A DNA stretch of 64,000 nucleotides from Aquimixticola soesokkakensis (GTDB taxonomy: Bacteria; Pseudomonadota; Alphaproteobacteria; Rhodobacterales; Rhodobacteraceae): assembly GCF_900172375.1 (NCBI RefSeq), contig NZ_FWFS01000004.1:124001-188000 (forward strand), in the 5' to 3' direction. The translations under genes were made by a program, and so were the position numbers. Positions 39,217-46,628 of the stretch are shown here, one piece after another. The notes under the pieces are model-generated. The model searched no databases. It saw only the letters and a program-made list of their open reading frames with translations, and was not told where the DNA came from. Numbering within the stretch: position 1 is the first letter of the stretch; every line of letters begins with the position of its first letter.

Positions 39217-40489
39217 GCCTGCGCTTTGGGACGGGTCCGATCCGTCCTACGCGCCGGGTCTTTCCTGGAGCAAACGCAATGCGACGTGGAAAGCCCCCAA
39301 GAAATATTCGGAGGCAGGGTTTGAGCCTGCCCGCGTCAACCTCAACCTTTCCGGCACGAGGGACGACGAGCATCAGCTTGCCCGCGCCGAATTGTGCCGC
39401 GCCCACACGCGCGCCATGCTGGAATGGTGGGACAAACTGGACAAAGCAGAATGGGACACCGGCAGCTTTGGCTACCTGATCCACCGCTATTTGACCGATC
39501 CAGAAAGCCCCTATGCCGAGGTGAAGGCCAACACCCAGAAAGGTTACGCCTATTGCTGCGACTATTGGAACGGCGCCATCGGCAACGTGAAGATCACAGC
39601 ACTGGATTACCGCGAGCTCAAGCGCATCCAGAAGGCCATGCAGGACAAGGGCCGATCGGTCGCGTTCATCCATCGCATGATCACCAATATGCGCATCCTC
39701 GCGTCCTATGGCAAAATCCTGAAACTGGCAGGGGCCGCAGACCTCAAAGAGACTTTGAGCGAAATGCGCTTTCAATCCCCGTCCGGCTCGACAACACGCC
39801 CGACCCGCGCCCAGATCGAGGCCGTTATCGCCGTATCAGATCGCGACGGGAACGCGGCATTCTCGGCTGGCCTCATGCTGCAATTTGAGTTGTCCTTACG
39901 CGCCGTGGACGTGCGCGGTCAGTGGTTTCCCATTGATGAAGCAGCCTTTGGCAACGGCGGGATCGTGCGGCGCTCTGTCAGGACCGTTCATAGCGGCCTA
40001 AAGAAAGGCGACCGCACAGTCATTTTCACACGCTGGCAAGACGGGTTGCGCATCGAACACTTCGACGCGGACATGACCAGCTTTGTGAAGGTGATTTCAA
40101 AAACGGAAAAGTCGATGCCTGAGCCGATCCGGTTCAGCCTCGAACATCTTCCCGATTTGCGTACACGCTTGATTGCCCTTCGCGGGGATCGTGTGATGGG
40201 GCCGCTTATTGTTACCGAAGCACATGGCCTTCCTTTCGAGCGCAGCGCATATGCCGCGTGCTGGAGGCGCTACGCCGCCCTTGCGAACGTCCCTTCACAA
40301 ATCAAACTCAAGGACGCGCGCGCCGGTGGTCTGACAGAGGCCGAGAGCTATGGTGCAGATCCACGCCTTCTTCAAGCAGCCGGTCAGCACGCCAACTTCA
40401 CTACCACAGAACGCTACCTGCGAAACAAAGACGAACAGGTGAATAAGGTTGTAGAGCTGCGTCAGGCTGGAAGGAATCGGAACGTCTGA
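39203..40489 (+). CDS. int: Tyrosine-type phage integrase
   Basis: A protein of 428 residues from ATG 39203, behind CAGGAG. A core-binding helical domain (KANTQKGYAYCCDYWNGAIG) precedes the catalytic domain. Catalytic residues appear as Arg 233 (SLRAVDVRG), Arg 373 (KDARAGG), His 396 (GQHANFT) and Tyr 405 (TERYLR). The usual first His of the H-x2-R box is replaced (KDAR). It should recombine the 48-bp tRNA-His core. It ends 73 bp before the attachment core, with arm sites in between. Confidence 0.93.
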   Translation: MTAYKPALWDGSDPSYAPGLSWSKRNATWKAPKKYSEAGFEPARVNLNLSGTRDDEHQLARAELCRAHTRAMLEWWDKLDKAEWDTGSFGYLIHRYLTDPESPYAEVKANTQKGYAYCCDYWNGAIGNVKITALDYRELKRIQKAMQDKGRSVAFIHRMITNMRILASYGKILKLAGAADLKETLSEMRFQSPSGSTTRPTRAQIEAVIAVSDRDGNAAFSAGLMLQFELSLRAVDVRGQWFPIDEAAFGNGGIVRRSVRTVHSGLKKGDRTVIFTRWQDGLRIEHFDADMTSFVKVISKTEKSMPEPIRFSLEHLPDLRTRLIALRGDRVMGPLIVTEAHGLPFERSAYAACWRRYAALANVPSQIKLKDARAGGLTEAESYGADPRLLQAAGQHANFTTTERYLRNKDEQVNKVVELRQAGRNRNV

Positions 40490-40493
40490 CGAA

Positions 40494-40562
40494 CGGTGGA
40501 TTGAGAAGATAATCCACTCACGATCCAACCGAGAACAAGATATAAACTAAGTGATTGATTTT
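40494..40562. repeat. Integrase arm-type sites, right end
   Basis: GATCCAACCG (40522-40531) and GATTGATTTT (40553-40562) are exact inverted copies of elements at 4363-4414 and 4341-4350 near the left core. A degenerate copy, CGGTGGATTGA, lies at 40494-40504. The 10-mer next to the core is adjacent to it here, whereas at the left it stands 26 bp away. Confidence 0.65.
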
Positions 40563-40610
40563 ATGGTACCACCACCCCGGCTCGAACGGGGGACCTCCTG
40601 ATCCACAATC
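40563..40610 (-). other. Prophage attachment site, right copy inside the intact tRNA-His
   Basis: The 48-bp core identical to 4267-4314. Here it is continuous with the 5' half of the tRNA (40611-40640), so the phage carries a copy of the 3' part of the gene and restores a functional tRNA on integration. Confidence 0.93.
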
Positions 40611-40640
40611 AGGCGCTCTAACCAACTGAGCTATGGCGGC
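40564..40640 (-). tRNA. tRNA-His (anticodon GTG)
   Basis: A 77-nt cloverleaf read on the minus strand: acceptor GCCGCCA pairs with TGGTGGT, discriminator A and encoded CCA. The anticodon stem is CCTGA/TCAGG with loop TTGTGGA, so the anticodon is GTG. The T arm carries GTTCGAGC. The last 47 nt come from the prophage. Confidence 0.97.
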
Positions 40641-40833
40641 ACTGCGCGGGGATTTACACAGAGCACGGGGCGATGGCAAGGGGCTGGGGATGGAAATTTG
40701 TGAAAATGCCACCCCGGCCTCTCCCACCCTGCCCCGCTCTGTGCCCTGTTGGCCCCCGTTGCGCCGCGCGCCGCACTCTTGCGAGGGCATCTGCGATCCG
40801 CTAGGTCAAGGAAACCCTATTGGAGACCCGACA

Positions 40834-41022
40834 ATGAGCATCAACAAGGAAAGCGACCTGTCCGCGAATATGCAGATCGGCCCGACCTCGCTTGGGATGG
40901 TTCGCATCTACATCGAGGCCGATGGCGTCGAAATCCCGATGGATTTCGAACCCGAGGAAGCCGAAGAAATTGCGGAAGAAATCCGCGCCGCCGCAGCGCA
41001 AGCGCGCCACCTGTCAAAATAA
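40834..41022 (+). CDS. DUF6324 family protein
   Basis: A protein of 62 residues from ATG 40834, with TTGGAG upstream. MSINKESDLSANMQIGPTSL, then GMVRIYIEADGVEIPMDFEP and a terminal helix, matches DUF6324, a conserved short protein of Rhodobacterales. Its function is unknown. It stands alone next to the tRNA and converges on mmcB. Confidence 0.75.
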   Translation: MSINKESDLSANMQIGPTSLGMVRIYIEADGVEIPMDFEPEEAEEIAEEIRAAAAQARHLSK

Positions 41023-41047
41023 GGCGCGCCCGTCACGGCAGCGCGCG

Positions 41048-41548
41048 CTAATCGCTTGCCCCCGCGCGCCCCGTCAAGACATCGCTGACGCGGGGGTCAC
41101 GAAAGGCCGAAAGCCTGCGCGCGGCTGTGCGCGCAAACAGCCGCGTCGTCGCGCTGCGCCGCGCTCCGGCCAGCTTTGCCGATGGCCCCATCCGCAAAAT
41201 TTCTGCGTGAAACGCATCGGCGATAATCAACCCCGTGTCCTCGGGCAAGAGCTCGGTCGGGAAATCGGCGTCCACCGCCCAGAAAAACCGATCGCACCAC
41301 GGCAAATAATTCTGCCATTTGGAATCGCTCATAAAATCGGCGCGGCTGGATTTACACTCGATGATCCAGATTTCCCCCTTGGGCCCAAGCGCCATCACAT
41401 CCACCCGCAGCCCGCGCGCGGGCACCAGTTCCTCGACACAGGCGAAATCATAGCCCCGAAGCGCACGGCACACCCCGCGCGCAAGCCGCTGGCCCGGCTG
41501 CGTGGTGGCAAAGAAGCTGTCGTCGGAAAAGTCTCGGGAGTCGGCCAT
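41048..41548 (-). CDS. mmcB: MmcB family DNA repair protein
   Basis: A protein of 166 residues from ATG 41548. RVDVMALGPKGEIWIIECKSSRADFMSDSK holds a PD-(D/E)XK-like core (D-V...E-C-K) and WQNYLPWCDRFFWAVDADFP is characteristic of MmcB, earlier DUF2434 or UPF1037. MmcB proteins are conserved in alphaproteobacteria and linked to DNA-damage response. An ORF extension upstream (MLAVCSL...) is unlikely to be translated. Confidence 0.85.
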   Translation of the reverse strand: MADSRDFSDDSFFATTQPGQRLARGVCRALRGYDFACVEELVPARGLRVDVMALGPKGEIWIIECKSSRADFMSDSKWQNYLPWCDRFFWAVDADFPTELLPEDTGLIIADAFHAEILRMGPSAKLAGARRSATTRLFARTAARRLSAFRDPRVSDVLTGRAGASD

Positions 41549-41643
41549 GCAGGAATTGTGAACACAAAGGGAACAAACCGCAAGCAAAATGCCTGCCCCA
41601 TGGGGGCTTGAAGCGGCGCCCCTGCAGGCCTAGATGTGGGGTC

Positions 41644-41810
41644 GGCGGGATCTGCTCGGTGCGTGCGCGAAGGGTGCAAGTCTCCAGTGGCCTTAAGCAA
41701 CTCCGAGGGAGCTGGCTCTGTCTGGACCCTGGTCCATTTATCTGGCGCCCACCTGATATATCAGGTCCTCGGGAGCATGGCGCCTGTACGGCTGCTGCGG
41801 TCCCCCGCCA
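41644..41810 (+). ncRNA. ssrS: Structured noncoding RNA, probably 6S RNA
   Basis: A 280-bp gap between mmcB and nusB without a frame holds a long fold. GGCGGG (41644-41649) pairs with CCCGCC (41804-41809) to close it; inside are GGACCCTGGTCC and a perfect 16-bp palindrome ACCTGATATATCAGGT (41751-41766) framed by GGCGCC elements. A terminator follows at 41820-41855. A 160-170-nt rod with an open centre fits 6S RNA, which sequesters RNA polymerase; SRP, RNase P and tmRNA signatures are absent. Ends are approximate. Confidence 0.5.
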
Positions 41811-41819
41811 CTTTTCACC

Positions 41820-41855
41820 AAAACGCCGCCATCCCTGTTCGGGTGGCGGCGTTTT
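41820..41855. terminator. Bidirectional intrinsic terminator
   Basis: AAAACGCCGCCA (41820-41831) pairs perfectly with TGGCGGCGTTTT (41844-41855) around a 12-nt loop. The symmetric A and T runs let it act in both directions, ending the plus-strand RNA and the minus-strand nusB transcript. Confidence 0.88.
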
Positions 41856-41883
41856 GTGTTTGGGGAGGGCACATCCTGCGGCC

Positions 41884-42384
41884 TTAAAAGGCCTCCGGTT
41901 TTGCTTCGCGGGCCATGTGATCCAGCACCGCATTCACAAATTTGGATTCGCGCCCCTCGGGGAAAAAGGCCTTGGCCACATCGACGAACTCGGTGATGAC
42001 CACTTTGGGCGGCGCAACGCCTGCCACCAGTTCCGCCCCGGCGGCACGAAACAGCGCCCGCAGGGTCGGGTCGATGCGCGCGATCGGCCATTTGGCCACC
42101 AACGCACGGTCGGTCATCTGGTCGATTTTGGCCTGACGTTCGACGGCAGATTCGGTGATCTGGTGAAACAGATCCGCATCGCCATCGATGTATTCGTCGC
42201 CCTCATCGGTCACCATGCCAAAGCGGTGATCGTAAAATTCCCGCCGCACGCGGTCCACGGACATGCCGGCTGCTTCCATCTGGAACAGGGCTTGCACCGA
42301 ATAAAGCCGCGCCGCCGAACGCATTTCGCGTTTGCTGGGCGGTTTGGGGGCGTCTTGCGGCGGGGTATCGGGCGTATCGGTCAT
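41884..42384 (-). CDS. nusB: Transcription antitermination factor NusB
   Basis: A protein of 166 residues with an N-terminal extension rich in Pro and Asp. KREMRSAARLYSVQALFQME is the arginine-rich RNA-binding start of NusB, followed by LVAKWPIARIDPTLRALFRA and PPKVVITEFVDVAKAFFPEGRESKFVNAVLD. It works with NusE on boxA to allow rRNA antitermination. Overlaps ribH by 4 bp, a common ribH-nusB pairing. Confidence 0.95.
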   Translation of the reverse strand: MTDTPDTPPQDAPKPPSKREMRSAARLYSVQALFQMEAAGMSVDRVRREFYDHRFGMVTDEGDEYIDGDADLFHQITESAVERQAKIDQMTDRALVAKWPIARIDPTLRALFRAAGAELVAGVAPPKVVITEFVDVAKAFFPEGRESKFVNAVLDHMAREAKPEAF

Positions 42385-42926
42385 GCGGTCGCGGGTCCTT
42401 TTGCATCACCGGCAAGGCGGATCGCGTCGGAGGTGAAGCCAACGCCTTTGCCGGAGCGCCCCCATTTGCGCGAAAGCGCGACCAGATGCAAGGCCGCAGC
42501 CGCCGCCCCACCGCCTTTGTTCTGGCCCTGCGCCTCGGCGCGCACCTCCGCTTGGGTGCGGTTTTCGACCGTCAGGATGCCATTGCCGATGCACAGCCCC
42601 TCAAGCCCCATCAATTGCAGCGCGCGCGACGAATCGTTGCAGACGGTGTCATAGTGGGTCGTCTCGCCGCGGATCACACAGCCCAGCGCCACATAGGCGT
42701 CGAAATTGGCCAGCCGGTCGGCAAGACGGATCGCTGTCGGCACTTCCAAAGCGCCGGGCACCTCGACCACCTCCCAGGTGCCGCCGCAGTCCTCGATCAT
42801 CGCTTTGGCCCCGGCGACCATCTGGTCCGCAATGTCTTTGTAATAGGGGGCGACCACGATCAGGACTTTGACCGGAGTATCAAACTCGGGCAGCGGCAGG
42901 GTGTAATGCTGTTCGTTGGCGGCCAT
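42381..42926 (-). CDS. ribH: 6,7-dimethyl-8-ribityllumazine synthase
   Basis: A protein of 181 residues. VPGALEVPTAIRLADRLANF, YVALGCVIRGETTHYDTVCN and GLCIGNGILTVENRTQAEVR are the lumazine synthase motifs. It condenses 5-amino-6-ribitylamino-uracil with 3,4-dihydroxy-2-butanone 4-phosphate in riboflavin synthesis. It lies between ribB and nusB. Confidence 0.96.
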   Translation of the reverse strand: MAANEQHYTLPLPEFDTPVKVLIVVAPYYKDIADQMVAGAKAMIEDCGGTWEVVEVPGALEVPTAIRLADRLANFDAYVALGCVIRGETTHYDTVCNDSSRALQLMGLEGLCIGNGILTVENRTQAEVRAEAQGQNKGGGAAAAALHLVALSRKWGRSGKGVGFTSDAIRLAGDAKGPATA

Positions 42927-42976
42927 GGGATCGTCCTTTGGAATTCATCTAGCAGGCAAATGTTAACGCGGGCTTG

Positions 42977-44080
42977 TCAGCCCTTGGTGGGGATCGCGCG
43001 GGTGCCCGCGATGGCCAGACCGTAGCCTTCCAGCCCCACGACTTTGGGGACGGGCGAATTGGTCAGCAGTTCGATCTCGCTCAGGCCCAGCGAGGACAGG
43101 ATCTGCGCGCCCAGACCGTATTGGCGCAGGGTTTGAGGCGACACATCGGCGTCATTGGCGATTTTCATATGGGTGTCGCGCAGCAACACCAACACGCCGC
43201 GCCCCTCGCGCGCAATTTCTTCCATGGCAGAGCCAAATTCGGTCGTGCGCCCCAAACCGCCCAAGCCCACCACATCCAGCAGGGGATCAAGCGTATGCAT
43301 CCGCGTCAGCACAGGGGTATCCCCGGAAATATCTCCTTTGATCAGGGCAATATGTTCAGCCCCCTGGGTGCTGTCGGCGTAGATTTTCATCTCCCATTTA
43401 CCGCCGAATGCGCCCTCGACGCTTTCTTCGCGCACCACATTCACAAGGTTGTCGTAGCGGCGGCGGTAGGCGATGAGGTCCGCGATGGTGCCGATCTTGA
43501 GGTTCTGTTTTTGCGCGAAGGCCACCAGATCGGGAAGGCGCGCCATCGACCCGTCTTCATTCATGATTTCACAGATCACACCGGCGGGCATCAGCCCGGC
43601 AAGGCGGGAGATATCAGTCGCGGCCTCCGTATGGCCTGCGCGCACCAGAACACCGCCGTTTTTCGCGCGAAGCGGAAACACATGGCCCGGCGTGGCGATA
43701 TCGGCCCCCGTTTTGGACGGGTCGATCGCCACCGCAATCGTGCGCGCGCGGTCATGGGCGGAAATGCCCGTCGACACGCCTTCGCGCGCCTCGATCGACA
43801 CGGTAAAAGCCGTTTCGTGGCGCGAGGAATTGTTGGAGGCCATCAGCGGCAAATCAAGCGCGTCGATCCGCTCGCCGGGCAAGGTCAGACAGATCAGACC
43901 GCGCCCGTGCAATGCCATGTAATTCACCGCTTCGGGGGTCGCCATCTGCGCCGGGATCACCAGATCGCCCTCGTTTTCGCGATCCTCATGGTCCACAAGA
44001 ATGAACATACGCCCGTTGCGCGCGTCTTCGATGATTTCCTCGATCGGGGAAATGGCGGCGGTGTAATCGGTGTCACTCAT
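42977..44080 (-). CDS. ribB: 3,4-dihydroxy-2-butanone 4-phosphate synthase with degenerate cyclohydrolase II half
   Basis: A protein of 367 residues. The N-terminal DHBP synthase is intact: VDHEDRENEGDLVIPAQMAT, EREAFTV-type HETAFTVSI and GHTEAATDI. The C-terminal half aligns with GTP cyclohydrolase II but has no cysteine at all where the family needs three zinc ligands (THTLDPLLDVVGLGGL stands in place of the C-x10-C-x-C region). So it probably makes DHBP only, and a separate RibA must supply the GTP cyclohydrolase step. This degeneration is known in several alphaproteobacteria. Confidence 0.9.
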   Translation of the reverse strand: MSDTDYTAAISPIEEIIEDARNGRMFILVDHEDRENEGDLVIPAQMATPEAVNYMALHGRGLICLTLPGERIDALDLPLMASNNSSRHETAFTVSIEAREGVSTGISAHDRARTIAVAIDPSKTGADIATPGHVFPLRAKNGGVLVRAGHTEAATDISRLAGLMPAGVICEIMNEDGSMARLPDLVAFAQKQNLKIGTIADLIAYRRRYDNLVNVVREESVEGAFGGKWEMKIYADSTQGAEHIALIKGDISGDTPVLTRMHTLDPLLDVVGLGGLGRTTEFGSAMEEIAREGRGVLVLLRDTHMKIANDADVSPQTLRQYGLGAQILSSLGLSEIELLTNSPVPKVVGLEGYGLAIAGTRAIPTKG

Positions 44081-44120
44081 GGTCGGGGCCTTTTATTCGG
44101 GGATCACAGGGGTGATCTGC

Positions 44121-44145
44121 GGGTGTCTTGGGTGTCTTGGGTGTC
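44121..44145. repeat. Tandem 9-bp repeat GGGTGTCTT
   Basis: GGGTGTCTT is repeated twice exactly and then GGGTGTC, without gaps, in the 115-bp ribE-ribB intergenic region. Unit loss or gain by slippage would move the spacing between the two genes. I see no FMN riboswitch in this gap. Confidence 0.6.
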
Positions 44146-44195
44146 AAATATCGCAGCGGGGCGTTTTTGGAAAGCGCCGCCGCAGCGCGACCGCG

Positions 44196-44798
44196 TCAGG
44201 CCTGCCATTCCTGAAGGCGCGCCACATAGCGGGCAAGCGTGTCGATTTCGAGGTTGACCGCATCGCCCAGCGCAATATCGCCCCAAATCGTCACCTCTTT
44301 GGTATGCGGGATCAGGTTCACCCCGAAGGTCACCCCCGCCACCTCGTTCACCGTCAGCGAGGTGCCGTTCAGCGCCACCGAGCCCTTGGGCGCGATGAAA
44401 CGGGCCAAGGCCTCGGGCGCCTGGAACGTCAGGCGCGTGCTGTCGCCCTCGTCGCGCAGATCAATCACACGCGCCACCCCGTCAACATGGCCCGACACGA
44501 TGTGCCCGCCCAGCTCGTCGCCCAGCCTCAGCGCCCTTTCAAGGTTCAGGCGCGTGCCCACACCCCAGCCGTTCACGTTGGTTTTCGACACGGTTTCTGC
44601 CGAAATCTCCATGTCGAACCAATGCTGCCCCCCGGTGGTGCCCATATCGACCACGGTCAGGCAGACGCCGTTGCAGGCAATCGACGCGCCAAGGTCGATG
44701 CCCGCCGGATCATAGGCGGTTTCGATCCGCGCTGTCAGATCGCCCTTTTGCGTAAGCTGCGCCACGCGCCCGATGTCGCTGATGATGCCGGTGAACAT
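44196..44798 (-). CDS. ribE: Riboflavin synthase alpha chain
   Basis: A protein of 200 residues from ATG 44798 (MFTGIISDIGRVAQL). Two lumazine-binding barrels: CNGVCLTVVDMG and HWFDMEISAETVSKTN in the first, GHIVSGHVDGVARVIDL and LNGTSLTVNEVAG in the second. It dismutates two ribityllumazines into riboflavin and 5-amino-6-ribitylamino-uracil. It is the promoter-proximal gene of the ribE-ribB-ribH-nusB run. Confidence 0.95.
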   Translation of the reverse strand: MFTGIISDIGRVAQLTQKGDLTARIETAYDPAGIDLGASIACNGVCLTVVDMGTTGGQHWFDMEISAETVSKTNVNGWGVGTRLNLERALRLGDELGGHIVSGHVDGVARVIDLRDEGDSTRLTFQAPEALARFIAPKGSVALNGTSLTVNEVAGVTFGVNLIPHTKEVTIWGDIALGDAVNLEIDTLARYVARLQEWQA

Positions 44799-45104
44799 GT
44801 CCAAACCCTTTTCGTGATGCCCAGAGAGGCCCGTTGCTCCAGAGGTAACGGCGCACCCCGCGCTCCACAAGAGCAGCAACACCCCCGTCAGGGCGCCAAA
44901 CCGCTGAAAAATCCGCAGGGCTGCTGTGCGTTTCTTTGGACACACCGCCCCGCGACATGTCATTTTGCGGTGGCCTTCGGCGCAACTTGGTCACAAATTG
45001 ACCGCAATCGCGGGGCATTGTTTCCGAAAACCCCCGCAGCGGCAGTCTCCGCCGCAGTCAAGGTGCCCCGCAATCTCGGGCGAAACAGGAAAGAGTTCAC
45101 GCGC
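44799..45104. other. Divergent intergenic region ribE / capsule operon
   Basis: 306 bp between the starts of ribE (minus) and the KpsS-like gene (plus). It must hold both promoters. I see no FMN riboswitch signature, no clear -35/-10 pair and no convincing small gene; a hydrophobic in-frame extension upstream of ribE is discussed among the rejected items. Confidence 0.5.
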
Positions 45105-46433
45105 ATGGTCGCAAGTCGCGCAGGCGAGACCCCGCAGGTCGCGCCCCCCACTGCCAAAACGCCGAAGGTTTTTGCGATGCTGCAAGGGCCGCATGGGCCG
45201 TTTTTCTGGCGCTTGGGGCGGATGCTGCGCTTTGCCGGGGCGCAGGTCTGGCGCATCGGGTTTAACGCAGGGGACCGCGCCTTCTGGTTTGACAGCAAAA
45301 CCTTTGTGCCCTTCACGGGCGCGCCGGATGACTGGGCCGCAGGCTTTGGCGCGCTGGTGGCCGAAAAAGGGATCACCGACATCGTGCTTTACGGCGACAC
45401 CCGCCCGGCCCATGCCATCGCCATCGCGCAGGCGCGCAAATTGGGGCTGACGGTCCATGTCTTCGAAGAGGGCTACCTGCGCCCGTGGTGGATTACCTAC
45501 GAGCGTGATGGCTCGAACGGCAATTCGGCACTTATGTCGCTGAGTGTGGCGGATATGCAGGCGGCCCTTGCCTTGCAGGACCACGATAACACCGAAGCCC
45601 CCGCCCATTGGGGCGACATGCGTCACCACGTGTTTTACGGCGCGCTCTACCATTTCTTTGTGCTGTTTCGAAACGGACAGTTTCGCAAGTTCCGCCGTCA
45701 TCGCGAATTAAGCGTCACACAGGAATTCAAACTCTATTTCAAACGCCTTGCGCTGATGCCGCTGCATTGGGCCACGCGCGTTTGGTCGACGCGGCGGGTC
45801 AAACAGGGGGGCTACCCCTACCACATCGCGCTGATGCAGCTGGAACATGACAGCAGCTTCCTGTTCCACTCCCCCTTTGAAACCATGCCCGAATTCATCG
45901 AAGCCGTGGTCGCAGGATTTGCCAGGGGCGCCCCCCAGCACCACCATCTGGTGTTCAAGGCGCATCCGCTGGAAACCGGTCGGCGCAATCTTGCGCGCGA
46001 AGTGAATGCCCGGGCGCGCGTGCACGGCGTCGTTGGGCGGGTGCATTACGTGCGCGGCGGCAAACTGGCGCAACTGCTCGATCATGCGCGTTCGGCCGTG
46101 ACCGTCAACTCCACCGCCGCCCAACAGGTGCTCTGGCGGGGCCTGCCCGTCAAAGTGTTCGGCGCGGCCGTCTTTGACAAACCCGAATTCGTCTCCACAC
46201 AGGATTTACCGGATTTCTTTGCCCACCCCGCGCGCCCCGACACACGTGCTTACCGCGACTATCGCCAGTTTTTGCTCGAGACCAGCCAAGTGCCCGGCGG
46301 GTTCTATTCCGCCTCCGGTCGCCGGCAACTTTTGCGCCTTGTGGTGGACATGATGCTTGCCCGCGAAGACCCCTACCAAGCGCTTGCCACGGGCACCGCG
46401 GCACCGCGCCAACCGGTCCGGCCTGTGAAATAG
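45105..46433 (+). CDS. kpsS: Capsule polysaccharide biosynthesis protein (KpsS-like Kdo transferase)
   Basis: A protein of 442 residues from ATG 45105. VFAMLQGPHGPFFWRLGRML near the start, VFEEGYLRPWWITYERDG near residue 125 and HHHLVFKAHPLETGRRNLAR near residue 300 match the capsule synthesis family of KpsS. KpsS adds the first Kdo to phosphatidylglycerol as the capsule lipid anchor. No signal peptide; it acts at the cytoplasmic face. It starts the plus-strand capsule block, upstream of the export lipoprotein and KpsC. Confidence 0.88.
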   Translation: MVASRAGETPQVAPPTAKTPKVFAMLQGPHGPFFWRLGRMLRFAGAQVWRIGFNAGDRAFWFDSKTFVPFTGAPDDWAAGFGALVAEKGITDIVLYGDTRPAHAIAIAQARKLGLTVHVFEEGYLRPWWITYERDGSNGNSALMSLSVADMQAALALQDHDNTEAPAHWGDMRHHVFYGALYHFFVLFRNGQFRKFRRHRELSVTQEFKLYFKRLALMPLHWATRVWSTRRVKQGGYPYHIALMQLEHDSSFLFHSPFETMPEFIEAVVAGFARGAPQHHHLVFKAHPLETGRRNLAREVNARARVHGVVGRVHYVRGGKLAQLLDHARSAVTVNSTAAQQVLWRGLPVKVFGAAVFDKPEFVSTQDLPDFFAHPARPDTRAYRDYRQFLLETSQVPGGFYSASGRRQLLRLVVDMMLAREDPYQALATGTAAPRQPVRPVK

Positions 46434-46628
46434 GCAAAAAACCGCCCCTGCCCCCCACTAGATAAAGTGTGTGCCCCCCAATGGCCCACACTCCCTACCT
46501 CGGCGCGGCAGTCGCGCAACACCTGCCCCATGCAGGTCGCTCCCCCTTGCGCAGGACTGGCAATAGCAGCGGGATTCCGGTAGGTTGAAAGAAAAACTTG
46601 AGGCAGACATAGGTCGAGGAGACCAGCA

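Larger units (their letters stand above)
4267..40610. mobile_element. Complete temperate siphovirus prophage integrated in tRNA-His
   Basis: About 36.3 kb bounded by 48-bp direct repeats at a tRNA gene. It has a tyrosine integrase beside the intact tRNA copy, a divergent repressor/Cro switch, a replication and terminase module, an HK97-type head (portal, ClpP-like protease, capsid), a long-tail module with tape measure, and holin-lysozyme and Rz/Rz1 lysis genes. I found no broken structural gene, so it may be inducible. The tail genes (NlpC-like, gpJ-like) and the capsid module resemble those of alphaproteobacterial lambdoid siphoviruses and gene transfer agents. I cannot assign it to a named phage. 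Confidence 0.93.

Noticed and set aside
44081-44195. Possible FMN riboswitch near ribB
   Set aside because: The conserved RFN strings (such as AGGGTGAAATTCCC-type segments) are not present in this gap or in the 44799-45104 region.
44799-44963. In-frame upstream extension of ribE with a lipoprotein-like segment (GVLLLLWSAGC)
   Set aside because: Riboflavin synthase begins at MFTGII in all families; a lipidated cytoplasmic enzyme is implausible, and the extension has no ribosome site I can support.
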